Shown here: positions 37,920 through 47,159 of the stretch, piece after piece
Layout: each line of letters begins with the position of its first letter
How positions within the stretch are numbered: position 1 is the stretch's first letter
Source: JAHEJN01 sp963787285
GTDB taxonomy: Bacteria; Actinomycetota; Acidimicrobiia; Acidimicrobiales; JAHEJN01
NCBI GenBank assembly: GCA_963787285.1
Contig: CAWBCM010000013.1
Coordinates: 161,408-225,407, forward strand
Direction of reading: 5' to 3'
Length of the DNA stretch: 64,000 nucleotides
Notes under the pieces: generated by a model
The model's input: only the letters and a program-made list of their open reading frames with translations
The model's database searches: none
Told to the model about the DNA's origin: nothing
Position numbers and translations under genes: made by a program

Positions 37920-39059
37920 ATGACGGCGTCGCGCTCGCGCTTGTTGCAGCGGCTCGACGCCGCGATCGCTGCGGCGGCCAACCCCGTCGAAGCCCTGTGC
38001 CTGCGCGCCGAACGCGCTGCGTTGTTGGCGCGCCAGGGCCAGCTCGAAGCCGCCAAGACCGTGATCGACGAGTTGAATACGCAGCTGGCCTGGCAGCCCA
38101 ACACCACCTTGCGCGCCTGGGTGGCGCTGGCCGAGGGCTTGCACGACCACTACAGCGCGCTGGGGCGCGCAGCGCCGACGAGCATCGAGCAAGCGCACGC
38201 GCTGGCCCAGGGGGCCGGGACATTGCCGCGCCTGCAGGCACTGGCCGCGGCGTGGCTCGCCAACATGGCCTTTGCCGATGACGACATGCCGCGCATGGCG
38301 GCCTTGGTGCGCGAGTCGTTGGACCTGGCCGGGCCGGAGCACCACGGCGCACGTGCGCGCGCGGCGCTGGTGGCCGGCTATGCCTATCACTTCGCGGCCG
38401 AGGGCGCGCGCGCCCAACCGTGGTACGAGGCCTCGCGGCGCCATGCCATCGCCGACGGGGACGAGACGCACCTGTCTGCGTTGATGCACAACCAGGCCTG
38501 GATGCGTGCCAGCCAGGCGAGGCTGGCGCTGTTGTTCGGCGACGCGGGCGGGGACGCTGTGCATGTCGAGGCCGTGGGCCACGCCTTGATGGGGGCCGAG
38601 TCGATCGGCCATTACGACGCCGGCGTCGGCACCGCGTCGCTGGGGTCGCTGGTGCCCATGCTGCGGGCCCAGGTACTCACCGCGCAGGCCAAATGGCGCG
38701 AGGCCCTGGACCTGTTCGAACTCCATTTCGAGGCCGCACTGGCCGAGGGCCTGACGCGGCTGGCGCCCGGCCTGCTGGCCGACCGTGCCTGGTGCGAGTG
38801 GCATCTCGGCAACGCGCGCAAGGCGCAGGCGCTGGTGGGCGCGGCCGAACAGGCCCTGGCACAAGCCTGCGACACCGACGACCGCGCGATGGCCACGGCG
38901 CGCCTGGCGCAGGTGTGTACCGCGTTGGGCGACCTGGCCGCCGCGGCCCGCCACCGCGACACTGCGCAGTCGCAATACGCGGCGCATTGTGCGCAGCAGC
39001 GGCAAATCGCCGCGCTGCTGGATCAGTCACTGGCCGGGATCGACCCGACCACGGTCTAG
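37920..39059 (+). CDS. TPR-like helical repeat protein
   Basis: 379 residues, almost all helical, Ala/Leu-rich, with repeated paired-helix units (AALLARQGQLEAAKTVIDEL, ARAALVAGYAYHFAAEGARA, KWREALDLFELHFEAALAEG) spaced 34-40 residues apart, as in tetratricopeptide proteins. There is no DNA-binding or enzyme domain. It starts two bases after purC ends, so the two are likely cotranscribed. A role as a scaffold is a guess. Confidence 0.65.
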   Translation: MTASRSRLLQRLDAAIAAAANPVEALCLRAERAALLARQGQLEAAKTVIDELNTQLAWQPNTTLRAWVALAEGLHDHYSALGRAAPTSIEQAHALAQGAGTLPRLQALAAAWLANMAFADDDMPRMAALVRESLDLAGPEHHGARARAALVAGYAYHFAAEGARAQPWYEASRRHAIADGDETHLSALMHNQAWMRASQARLALLFGDAGGDAVHVEAVGHALMGAESIGHYDAGVGTASLGSLVPMLRAQVLTAQAKWREALDLFELHFEAALAEGLTRLAPGLLADRAWCEWHLGNARKAQALVGAAEQALAQACDTDDRAMATARLAQVCTALGDLAAAARHRDTAQSQYAAHCAQQRQIAALLDQSLAGIDPTTV

Positions 39060-39063
39060 TCGC

Positions 39064-40011
39064 TCAGAACAGCGCCATGCTCAGCTTGCGCCGGTACTGG
39101 TCGACGACCGGGTCCGTGACGGTCGAAGGCGCGGACTTGCCGGTCAACTCCAGCGCACCCTTGGCCGGCTCGTTGGCCGAGGGCTTGGGCGCGGGCTTGC
39201 TCATCAGGGTCAGGATCGCCACGTAGGTCTTGCGCGCGGCCTCCTGGTTCCAGGTCTTGTCGCGCATCACGATCTCGAGCAGTTCGTCCATCGCCTGCGT
39301 GAAGCGGCCAGCGGCGAAGTGGCCTTGCGCCAGCTCGAAGCGGGCCTCGAAGTCGCGCTTGTTGGTGCCGATCGCGGCGGTCAGCGTGTCCACGCTGCGC
39401 GCCGATCCCGCCGCCTGCTGCGCGGCCAGCCAGCGACCCAGCGCGTCGATGCGCCCATCGACGATCGCCTTGCTCGCCACCGGGGCCAAGGCCTGTTCGG
39501 CCTGCGCCACCTGGCCCTGGGCCAGCAGCAGCTTGACGTAGTCGTAGCGCGCCGCCTCGTTGGCCGGGTCGATGGCGACCGCCTGCTGCAGCTTGGCCAG
39601 CGCCGACTCGGCATCGCCTTCGGCGATCAGCGCCTCGGCGTCGTCGACCTCGGCTTCGGCTTCGAGTTCGACCGTGCTCGGCACATGCTTGTCCAGGAAG
39701 GTGCGAATCTGCGCCTCGGGCAGCGCGCCGACGAAGCCATCCACGGGTTGGCCGCCGACGAACATGACGCAGAACGGGATCGAGCGCACACCGAAGGCCT
39801 GGCTCAGCTGGGCGGCGATCTCGGGCTGGTCGTCGCTGTTGAGCTTGGTCAGCTTGAAGCGCCCAGCGTAGGCGACCTCGAGTTTCTCCAGCACCGGCCC
39901 GAGTTGCTTGCAGGGGCCGCACCACGGGGCCCAGATGTCGAGCAGGATCGGCTGCTGCATCGACGCGTTGATGAGCTCGGCTTCGAAATTGGTGATCGTG
40001 ATGTCGGTCAT
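39064..40011 (-). CDS. cnoX: Thioredoxin-TPR protein, CnoX/YbbN-like
   Basis: 315 residues. The thioredoxin domain (1-110) keeps the active site WAPWCGPCKQ, the cis-Pro region VRSIPFCVMF and GFVGALPE. Two or three TPR units follow (DAEALIAEGDAESALAKLQQ; FEARFELAQGHFAAGRFTQA). Escherichia coli CnoX has an inactive SxxC site and acts as a holdase for GroEL and DnaK clients; here both cysteines remain, so it may also reduce disulfides. A C-terminal tail of about 45 residues beyond the TPRs is extra. It is convergent with the TPR gene (4 bases between stops). Confidence 0.88.
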   Translation of the reverse strand: MTDITITNFEAELINASMQQPILLDIWAPWCGPCKQLGPVLEKLEVAYAGRFKLTKLNSDDQPEIAAQLSQAFGVRSIPFCVMFVGGQPVDGFVGALPEAQIRTFLDKHVPSTVELEAEAEVDDAEALIAEGDAESALAKLQQAVAIDPANEAARYDYVKLLLAQGQVAQAEQALAPVASKAIVDGRIDALGRWLAAQQAAGSARSVDTLTAAIGTNKRDFEARFELAQGHFAAGRFTQAMDELLEIVMRDKTWNQEAARKTYVAILTLMSKPAPKPSANEPAKGALELTGKSAPSTVTDPVVDQYRRKLSMALF

Positions 40012-40154
40012 GTGAATTCGAGCCCTCGAGCTCGCGGTGTTGGCGCCCCCCGGCGGGACGGTCGATGGGCGCGCTTGCCCGAACGGTCAGGTCGACGTGG
40101 TGGCGTGCCGCCTACAATTCAAGGCTTCCCGCAGCACGAGCCTGGAGCCAGCCC

Positions 40155-40652
40155 TTGACGCAGCCCCATCCCCTGGTCGGCGTGGTCATGGGGTCGGCCA
40201 GCGACTGGCAGACCCTGCAACATGCAGCCGCCATTCTCGCCGAGTTCGGCGTCGCCCATGAATGCCGCGTCATCTCGGCGCATCGCATGCCCGACGACCT
40301 GTTCGCCTACGCCGAACAGGCGCGAGCTCGCGGCCTGGCCGCGATCATCGCCGGGGCCGGCGGCGCGGCGCACCTGCCGGGCATGCTGGCGGCCAAGACC
40401 AGCCTGCCGGTGCTCGGCGTGCCCGTGCCCAGCAAGCACCTCCAAGGCGTCGATTCGCTGCATTCGATCGTGCAGATGCCCAAGGGCGTGCCCGTGGCCA
40501 CCTTTGCCATCGGCGACGCCGGCGCGGCCAACGCGGCGCTGTTTGCGGTGGCGATGCTGGCGCGCGACGATGAGTCCTTGCAGGCGCGACTCGACGCCTA
40601 CCGTGCGCGCCAGACTGAAGCCGCACGCGCCATGACGGCGACATTGAAATGA
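40155..40652 (+). CDS. purE: N5-CAIR mutase
   Basis: Class I PurE, which moves the carboxylate of N5-CAIR to give CAIR in purine synthesis. 165 residues from a TTG at 40155 with GGAG 8 bases upstream; the longer ATG frame from 40065 has no homology. Motifs: VMGSASDWQTLQHAA, CRVISAHRMPDDLFAYAEQA (active His), IAGAGGAAHLPGMLAA and SKHLQGVDSLHSIVQMPKGV. Upstream of purK, with a 136-bp spacer containing a palindromic repeat. Confidence 0.93.
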   Translation: MTQPHPLVGVVMGSASDWQTLQHAAAILAEFGVAHECRVISAHRMPDDLFAYAEQARARGLAAIIAGAGGAAHLPGMLAAKTSLPVLGVPVPSKHLQGVDSLHSIVQMPKGVPVATFAIGDAGAANAALFAVAMLARDDESLQARLDAYRARQTEAARAMTATLK

Positions 40653-40788
40653 TCCCCCCCGAAGCGCCTTCGGCGCCTCCCCCCAGGGGGCGCCGCCAGC
40701 GGCCCGGCAGAGCCGGCTCCGCGGCGGCAACTTGGCTACGGCGGGTTCATCCGTGGCGGGTGCGGCGTGGGCAGCACGGACGACGCGA
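40653..40788. repeat. REP-like palindromic intergenic repeat
   Basis: Contains CCCCGAAGCGCCTTCGGCGCCTCCCC and CCCCCAGGGGGCG, then GGCCCGGCAGAGCCGGCTCCG. Nested GC-rich palindromes of this type (CCCCGAAGCGCxxCGGCGC...GGGGGCG) are scattered through Burkholderiales genomes. A related cluster lies at 50132-50320. Confidence 0.55.
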
Positions 40789-41970
40789 ATGAAACCAATT
40801 CTCCCTGGCACGCTGGGTGCCGACGGCCGCCCGGCGACGCTGGGCGTGATGGGCGGCGGCCAGCTGGGGCGCATGTTCGTCCAGGCCGCGCAGTCGATGG
40901 GCTACTTCACAGCCGTGCTCGACCCCGACCCGACCAGTCCGGCGGGTCTGGTCGCGCACTATCACGTCAGGGCCGACTACCTCGGTGAGCCGGGCCTGGC
41001 GCAGCTGATGCAGCGCAGCTCGGCCATCACCACCGAGTTCGAGAACGTGCCTGCCACGGCGCTCTATACGCTGGGCGCACAGCGGCCGGTGGCGCCGTCG
41101 GCCGAATGCGTGGCGGTCTGCCAGGACCGCGCGGTCGAGAAGCAGCACTTCGTCGACAGCGGCGTGCCCTGCGCGCCGTTTGCACGCGTCGAGAGCGCCG
41201 AGCAGCTCGCGGCCGTGCCCGCGTCGCTGCTGCCCGGCATCCTGAAGACAGCGCGCCTGGGCTACGACGGCAAGGGCCAGCGGCGCGTCGACGACCGCGC
41301 CGCGCTGGCCGCGGCCTGGGAGGCGCTGGGACGCGTGCCCTGCGTGCTCGAGCAGCGCTTGGCGCTGGCCCGCGAGCTCAGCGTCATCGTGGCGCGCGGC
41401 GCCTCGGGCGACTGCGTGCACCTGCCGGTGCAGCAGAACCTGCACCGCGACGGCATCCTCGCGGTCACGCAGGTGCCCGCGCCCGACATCACGCCAGCGC
41501 AACAGCAACAGGCGGTCGCCGCGGCGACGCAGCTCGCCGCCGCAATGCACTACGTCGGCGTGCTCTGCGTCGAGTTCTTCGTCCTCGAGGACGGTTCGCT
41601 GGTGGCCAACGAGATGGCGCCGCGGCCGCACAACTCGGGCCACTACAGCATCGATGCCTGCGACGTCTCGCAGTTCGAACTGCAGGTGCGCTGCCTGGCC
41701 GGCCTGCCGCTGGTGGCGCCGCGCCTGCATTCGCCGGCTGTCATGCTCAACCTGCTCGGCGACCTGTGGTTCGATCCGGACGGGCGCCTGCGCGACCCGC
41801 CCTGGGCCGAGGTGCTGGCGCTGCCGGGCGTGCACCTGCATCTGTACGGCAAGGCCAGCGCGCGGCCGGGCCGCAAGATGGGCCATCTCACGGTCATTGC
41901 AGCCGACGCTGCGGCCACGCGCTCAGTGGCCTTGCAGGCCGCGGTGCTGCTGGGCCTCGAGGCTTTCTAG
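40789..41970 (+). CDS. purK: N5-CAIR synthetase (ATPase subunit)
   Basis: ATP-grasp enzyme that carboxylates AIR with bicarbonate to N5-CAIR, the PurE substrate. 393 residues from the ATG at 40789. Landmarks: LGVMGGGQLGRMFVQAAQSM (N-terminal nucleotide fold), TTEFENVPATAL, ILKTARLGYDGKGQRRV (grasp loop), CVEFFVLEDGSLVANEMAPR and PHNSGHYSIDACDVSQFE with the metal ligands. Full length and intact, unlike purC. Confidence 0.94.
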   Translation: MKPILPGTLGADGRPATLGVMGGGQLGRMFVQAAQSMGYFTAVLDPDPTSPAGLVAHYHVRADYLGEPGLAQLMQRSSAITTEFENVPATALYTLGAQRPVAPSAECVAVCQDRAVEKQHFVDSGVPCAPFARVESAEQLAAVPASLLPGILKTARLGYDGKGQRRVDDRAALAAAWEALGRVPCVLEQRLALARELSVIVARGASGDCVHLPVQQNLHRDGILAVTQVPAPDITPAQQQQAVAAATQLAAAMHYVGVLCVEFFVLEDGSLVANEMAPRPHNSGHYSIDACDVSQFELQVRCLAGLPLVAPRLHSPAVMLNLLGDLWFDPDGRLRDPPWAEVLALPGVHLHLYGKASARPGRKMGHLTVIAADAAATRSVALQAAVLLGLEAF

Positions 41971-42011
41971 CAGGCCATGGCTGCGTACTGCGCAAGGCCC
42001 GCGGGGCTGGC

Positions 42012-43025
42012 ATGAGGCTCGAAGCCTCGGACCCGCAGGCCGTTGAGCTGGCTGCCGACCGCTTGGCGGCGGGCGAGTTGGTGGCGTTCCCGACCGAGAC
42101 CGTCTACGGACTGGGCGCGCGCGCGGACGACGATGCCGCCGTGGCCAAGATCTTTGCCGCCAAGGGGCGGCCGACCGACCACCCGCTGATCGTGCATGTC
42201 ACCGACATCGAACAGGCGCGCCACTTCGCGGCCGACTGGCCGCCCCTGGCCGAGCGGCTGGCGCGGGCCTTCTGGCCCGGACCGCTGACCCTGATCGTGC
42301 CGCGCAAGGAGGGACTGGCCGCCGCGGCGGCGGGTGGCCAGGACAGCGTCGGCCTGCGCTGCCCGGCGCATCCGCTGGCCCACGCCCTGCTCGTGGCCGC
42401 GGCGGCGCGCGGCGTGCAGGGCGTGGCCGCGCCCAGCGCCAACCGCTTCGGCCGCATCAGCCCGACCACCGCAGCCCATGTGCAAAGCGAATTCGGCGAC
42501 GCGATGACCGTCCTCGATGGCGGCGCCTGCGCCGTCGGCATCGAATCGGCCATCGTCGACTGCTCGCGTGGCGCGCCGGTGCTGCTGCGGCCCGGCAGCC
42601 TCACGCGCGACGCCTTGGCGGCGGCGGCGGGCGAGCCACTGGGAGACCGCGATGCGCAGTCTCCACGCGCGTCGGGCACGCTCGACGCCCATTACGCCCC
42701 GCGTGCCACATTGCGGCTGATGCCGGCAGCGGCGCTCGGTGAGGCCCTGGCGCTGTGGAGCGATGCCCGACGCAACGCGACGCCACCGGGCCGGGCGGTC
42801 GCGCCGAGGCTGGCGGTATATTCCCGCACAGTGCGTGCCCCGAAGGAGGCCGGCATCGTGGCGCGCACCATGCCCGACGCGCCGCGCGCGGCGGCGTTTG
42901 AATTGTTTGCGGTACTGCGCGAGCTCGACGCGCTGGGCGTGGCCCTGATCTGGGTCGAGCAACCGCCCGCCGGGGCCGATTGGTCCGGCGTGCGCGACCG
43001 CCTGCAACGTGCGGCGACGGCCTGA
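42012..43025 (+). CDS. tsaC: L-threonylcarbamoyladenylate synthase, Sua5 type
   Basis: 337 residues: a YrdC domain (1-205) with GELVAFPTETVYGLGARADD, KIFAAKGRPTDHPLIVHV, SVGLRCPAHPLAHAL and VAAPSANRFGRISPTTAAHV, then a linker (HYAPRATLRLMP) and the smaller Sua5 domain to the end. It makes threonylcarbamoyl-AMP for t6A37 in ANN-reading tRNAs, used by TsaB/D/E; tsaB is 5 kb away in this window. ATG at 42012, 41 bases after purK. Confidence 0.92.
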   Translation: MRLEASDPQAVELAADRLAAGELVAFPTETVYGLGARADDDAAVAKIFAAKGRPTDHPLIVHVTDIEQARHFAADWPPLAERLARAFWPGPLTLIVPRKEGLAAAAAGGQDSVGLRCPAHPLAHALLVAAAARGVQGVAAPSANRFGRISPTTAAHVQSEFGDAMTVLDGGACAVGIESAIVDCSRGAPVLLRPGSLTRDALAAAAGEPLGDRDAQSPRASGTLDAHYAPRATLRLMPAAALGEALALWSDARRNATPPGRAVAPRLAVYSRTVRAPKEAGIVARTMPDAPRAAAFELFAVLRELDALGVALIWVEQPPAGADWSGVRDRLQRAATA

Positions 43026-43075
43026 CGGCCCGCTGCGTTCCCAATGACTGTCTTGATGATCCGGTTGGAGATTGC

Positions 43076-44077
43076 ATGAGTTTCAAGAGTTTTGCCTGCA
43101 CTGGCGCCAGCCGCTGGCTGCTGGCCGCCGCATTGACGGGTTCGGGCCTGCTGGCATCCTGCGGCGGCGGCGGCCAGATCACGCCATTCGTGCCGACGCG
43201 CGTGCTGGCCTTTGGCGACGACCTGAGCGCGCTCGAGGCCGACGGCCGCAAGTACAGCATCAATGCCTTCAGACAAGTGACGGCTGCCGATGGCACGGTC
43301 ACGGAGGATCCGACCACGCTCGACTGCCTGCGCAATCCGCTGTGGGTGCAGACGGTGGCCGCCGGCTACGGGCTGGTATACGACCGCTGCCTGGGCACGG
43401 CCACCACGGCGACGGGCCAGGTGCTGGCGCGCAACGGCCAGAAGGTCGCTGACTTGGCCGCGCAAATCGCCGCGGTGCAGGGCAATGCCCTGGGCGAGTT
43501 CGATCTGGCATTGGTCATGATCGGCATGAACGACATCCTCGAGCTGTACTCGCTGTACCCGACCACGGGCCGCGACGCGCTGCTGGCCGAGGCGCGCGTG
43601 CGCGGCGCGGCGCTGGGCGCGCAGATCAACCAGCTGGCGCTGCGCGGTCCGGCGGTGGTCGTGCTGACCGTGCCTGACATCGGCCTGTCACCGTTCGCGC
43701 AGGGCCAGAACACCAGCACCGGCGATCCGACGCGTTCGGCGCTGATCTCGCAGCTGATCGAGGCCTTCAACAATCGCATGAGCGTTGAACTGATCAACGA
43801 TGGCCGTCTGATCGGCCTCGTCTATGCAGACATCGAGCTGCAGAACCTTGTCACGTTCGCCCCCGGCTTTGGGCTGGTCAACGTCGTGACGCCCGCCTGC
43901 ACGACGCCCTTGCCGGATTGCACCACCGCGACCTTGGTCCCCGCTAACGCCACCACCGGCGCCGCGGCGGCGACGGGCACCACCTGGCTCTGGGCCGACG
44001 AGTTGCGCCTGTCGCCGTTTGCACAATCGCGCCTGGGCCTGCTCGCCGAGTCGCGAGCGCGGAACAATCCGTTCTGA
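43076..44077 (+). CDS. SGNH-fold lipoprotein lacking catalytic Ser and His
   Basis: 333 residues, ATG preceded by GGAG. Signal peptide with lipobox LLASC. The SGNH/GDSL frame is recognisable: VLAFGDDLSALEAD in block I and ALVMIGMNDILEL in block III. The nucleophile position reads G-D-D rather than G-D-S, and the C-terminal D-x-x-H block reads ADELRLSPFAQ where the paralogue 118 bases downstream has ADGLHPSTGGH. Both catalytic Ser and His are therefore replaced, which suggests a non-hydrolytic binding role. Probably arose by tandem duplication. Confidence 0.8.
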   Translation: MSFKSFACTGASRWLLAAALTGSGLLASCGGGGQITPFVPTRVLAFGDDLSALEADGRKYSINAFRQVTAADGTVTEDPTTLDCLRNPLWVQTVAAGYGLVYDRCLGTATTATGQVLARNGQKVADLAAQIAAVQGNALGEFDLALVMIGMNDILELYSLYPTTGRDALLAEARVRGAALGAQINQLALRGPAVVVLTVPDIGLSPFAQGQNTSTGDPTRSALISQLIEAFNNRMSVELINDGRLIGLVYADIELQNLVTFAPGFGLVNVVTPACTTPLPDCTTATLVPANATTGAAAATGTTWLWADELRLSPFAQSRLGLLAESRARNNPF

Positions 44078-44149
44078 CCCCCCCCGATTTTTCTAGGGAG
44101 GGGTGCTCCAGGTGGGTTAACCCGGCGGGGCGGCGCAAGGCTGCGACCG

Positions 44150-44155
44150 TATAGT
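44150..44155 (+). promoter_or_regulatory. Likely -10 element for second SGNH gene
   Basis: TATAGT at 44150-44155, 40 bases before the ATG at 44195, downstream of a GGTTAACC palindrome (44115-44122). A -35 box is not clear. AGGAG 4-8 bases before the ATG is a good ribosome site. Confidence 0.4.
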
Positions 44156-44194
44156 GTCCGCGGCGAACACTTCCACATACCCTAGGAGCACCCC

Positions 44195-45325
44195 ATGGCC
44201 AATCGGCGTCAATGGCACCTCTCACTCGTTTCGGCGATTGCCGGCGCAGCATTGCTCGCCGCCTGCGGCGGCGGCGACCCCGCGCCGACGACCACGCGCG
44301 TGGTCTCCTTCGGCGACAGCCTGTCTGACTTGGGTACGTACACCATCGCCACGTCACAGGTACCGGGGGTCGCGCCGTATTTCGGCGGCCGCTTCACGAC
44401 CAATACGCACACGGGCTACACATCGACCACCAGTCCATTGAGCAACCTTTCCACGATTTGGGTGGAATGGGTTGCCGCGCGATACGGCGTGCCGATCACG
44501 CAGGCCATGCTTGGCTTTGCTACCACGCGCATTCCATGCCCTGCGGCGGCCACTCCGGCGTTGGCCCAGAGTTGCACGGCCTATGGGCAGGGTGGATCGC
44601 GAGTTACCAATCCGATCGGGATCAATAACTCCGCCGGCGCACTGACGGATCCGTTGGTGACGCAAGTCTCCGCGCATCTTGCGAGGTTCACGAACTTCAG
44701 TTCGAACGATGTCGTGTTCGTGTTCGCCGGTGGCAACGATGCGCTGATCCAGTTTGATCTCGTGGGTCAGGCACTGCAGACGCCCGACACCGCCAACACC
44801 AACATGCGCACGGCGGGCACCGAATTGGCTGCGCTGATCAACACACGGATGGTTGCCAATGGCGCGACGCGGGTTGCTGTGTTGAGCCTGCCGGACCTGT
44901 CCGCCAGCCCAGCGTTTAGCAGTCTACCGGTGGGCAACAGGGCGGTGCTGGCGCAGCTTTCGGTCGAATTCAACAGCGCCGTTGCCGCGGGTCTGGCGGG
45001 TACCGACGTGCGCGTCATCGACGTGGCAGGTTTCTTTGCAAGCGCACTCGCAAGTCCAGCGACCTACGGTTTCACTAACGTCACCAGCACGGCATGCGAC
45101 CCTGCTCGTGTGCCGCCAGCGGTTGGCGGATCCGCGTTGTTCTGTAATGCAGCGACAACAACGACAGGTCAGGCTCAGCCGTTCAATACCCTCAGAGCGG
45201 GTGCCAGCGCTTCGACGTGGTTGTTTGCGGATGGCCTGCACCCGAGCACCGGTGGGCATAGGGCGCTCGGCGACTTCGTGATCACACAACTCAAGGCTTA
45301 CGGCTGGATGGCCGCCAACCAGTAA
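44195..45325 (+). CDS. SGNH/GDSL hydrolase, lipoprotein
   Basis: 376 residues. Signal peptide with lipobox LLAAC, then VVSFGDSLSDLGTY (block I with nucleophile Ser), FVFAGGNDALIQF (block III Asn), and FADGLHPSTGGHRALGDFV (catalytic Asp-His). All catalytic residues of an SGNH esterase or lipase are present. It probably hydrolyses an ester on the outer face of the cell. The coding region is less GC-rich than the preceding paralogue. Confidence 0.9.
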   Translation: MANRRQWHLSLVSAIAGAALLAACGGGDPAPTTTRVVSFGDSLSDLGTYTIATSQVPGVAPYFGGRFTTNTHTGYTSTTSPLSNLSTIWVEWVAARYGVPITQAMLGFATTRIPCPAAATPALAQSCTAYGQGGSRVTNPIGINNSAGALTDPLVTQVSAHLARFTNFSSNDVVFVFAGGNDALIQFDLVGQALQTPDTANTNMRTAGTELAALINTRMVANGATRVAVLSLPDLSASPAFSSLPVGNRAVLAQLSVEFNSAVAAGLAGTDVRVIDVAGFFASALASPATYGFTNVTSTACDPARVPPAVGGSALFCNAATTTTGQAQPFNTLRAGASASTWLFADGLHPSTGGHRALGDFVITQLKAYGWMAANQ

Positions 45326-45345
45326 GCGCTACGGCGCTCACGACC

Positions 45346-45368
45346 ACCGGCGCCTTCGGGCGCCGGTT
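45346..45368. terminator. Bidirectional hairpin terminator
   Basis: ACCGGCGCC-TTCG-GGCGCCGGT with a UUCG-type tetraloop, followed by TTTGCGTTT. It lies between the convergent stops of the SGNH gene (45325) and the SemiSWEET gene (45375). Confidence 0.75.
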
Positions 45369-45374
45369 TGCGTT

Positions 45375-45647
45375 TCAGCCCCGCCGCGACATCCAGAGCT
45401 TCATGCCCAGGATCGACGACGCCAGCGTCAGCGTGATGGCGTTGGCGACGACGACCGGCCAGACGCCGATCTGCAGGCCCCAGGCCAGCCACAGCGCAGT
45501 GCCGAGCGTGAACACGCTGTACATGCCGGTCGAGATGCCCGCCACATTGCGCGTGCGCAGCATCAGCCAAGCCTGCGGCACGAAACTTACCGTTGTCAGG
45601 CTGGCTGCGGCGTAGCCGGTCCATTCGATCCAGGGCGAACTGGCCAT
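45375..45647 (-). CDS. SemiSWEET-type sugar transporter (PQ-loop)
   Basis: 90 residues with three helices (WTGYAAASLTTVSFVPQAWL; TGMYSVFTLGTALWLAWG; VVVANAITLTLASSILGMKL). The PQ motif is in FVPQAW, and NVAGIST with VANAI matches SemiSWEET half-transporters, which dimerise to move sugars. The ATG at 45647 overlaps the dacB stop (TGATG), so it is coupled to dacB. Substrate unproven. Confidence 0.85.
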   Translation of the reverse strand: MASSPWIEWTGYAAASLTTVSFVPQAWLMLRTRNVAGISTGMYSVFTLGTALWLAWGLQIGVWPVVVANAITLTLASSILGMKLWMSRRG

Positions 45648-47117
45648 CACTGTGCGGTCCTTCGGGTCGGTTCGGCCGGGCGGCGCGCGCGCGGGGCGTC
45701 ATCGATCGTCCACTGCACCAGCGCGTCGAGCGCCGGCTTGGCGGCATTGGCGTTCGGGTGGTTGATCACGGCCACCAGCACGTAGCGCTTGCCGCTGCTG
45801 CCGAGCACAAAGCCGGCCACGCCGGTGACGTCACGCAGCGAGCCGGTCTTCAGATGCGCCATGCCCGCACTCGACTGGGCGCGCTTCAGTGTGCCGTCCA
45901 GGCCGGTCACGGGCAGCGAGGCCATCAACTCGGGCATCACCGGGCTGGCCCAGGCCGACTGCAGCAGGCGTGCCAGCAGGCCTGCGCTGACGCGGGTCTC
46001 GCGCGACAGGCCCGAGCCGTTGTCGATCACGACGCCATCGAGCGACTCGCCCAGGCGCTGGCTGAGCCATTGCCGCAACACCTCGCGGCCGGCCTCGGGC
46101 GTGGCGCGGACGGCGCCCGGGCGCTGCAGCGCCAGCGTCAGCAACAACTGCTGGGCCATCACGTTGTTGCTGAACTTGTTGATGTCGCGCACCACTTCGG
46201 ACAGCGCCGGCGACGTGAGCTCCAGGCTCGGCGCCACGCCGTCGGGCGCCGGCCCCTCGCGCACGCTGCCGGTGAGGCGCCCGCCGGCGTCGCGCCAGAG
46301 CGCGCCCCACAGGCGCGCGGCGTAGCTGCGTGGATCGGCATAGGCCAGCGGCCAGACGCGCTCACCGCAGGCAGCTGCGTAACCGCCGGCAAAGCGCATG
46401 CGCTCGGCGTCGCCGGCGCTGGCCTTGAGCGCGGCGCGCCAGTCATTGCAGGGGCCGTTCGTGAGCGGCACGGTGGCGTCGACCTGCAACCCTTGCAGCA
46501 CCGGCTCGGCCGAGACCGCGGCGACGCCACGCGCGGCGTCGGGCGTGAAGGTGTAGATGATCGTGTGCTGGTTCAGCAGCAGTGCCTGCGAGCGCACGTT
46601 GTAGGGCCTCAAGCGGCTCGTTGTCGAACTCGGCGGTCGAGCCCTCGGGCAGCACGAAGGCGCCCTGGTCGAGCACGACATCGCCACGGATCTCGGTCAC
46701 GCCCATCTGGCGCAGCCGCTGCACCAGCGACCACACCCGCTCGAGCGAAAGCTTGGGGTCGCCGCGACCCTGGATGTGCACGTTGCCTTCGAGCACGCCG
46801 TCCTGCAGCCGTCCCGTCAACCAGACCGGCGTCTTCCAGGTGAACGCGGGCCCGAGCTGGTCGAGCGCGGCATAGGTGGTCAGCAGCTTGATCAGCGACG
46901 CCGGGTTGACCGGCAGTTGCGCGTTCAATGACAGCCGCGGGATGCCGCCGCCGGCTTCCTGGATCAGCACCGACAGCGTGTGCAGCGGCACGCGCTCGCG
47001 CTGCATCGCCTGTTCGACCTCGGGTGGAAGGCCCTGCGGCTCGGCGGCCAGCGCCGGGGCCACCAGCAGCAACTGGCTGCACAGGCCGAGGACGGGCAGG
47101 AACGGGCGCAATGACAT
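45647..47117 (-). CDS. dacB: D-alanyl-D-alanine carboxypeptidase/endopeptidase (PBP4), one frameshift
   Basis: Periplasmic class C penicillin-binding protein that trims peptidoglycan peptides. Signal peptide MSLRPFLPVLGLCSQLLLVA with cleavage near ALA-AE. Catalytic SxxK is in NPASLIKLLTTY, SxN in FSNNVMAQQLL and KTG in HLKTGSLRDV. One added base near 46617 shifts the frame between FDNEPL and PYNVRSQALLLN; otherwise it is full length at about 490 residues. The start at 47117 is 42 bases from the divergent tsaB start. Confidence 0.91.
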
Positions 47118-47159
47118 CGCCTCAATGATCGCATGCAGGTCGCGACATACACTGATCGC

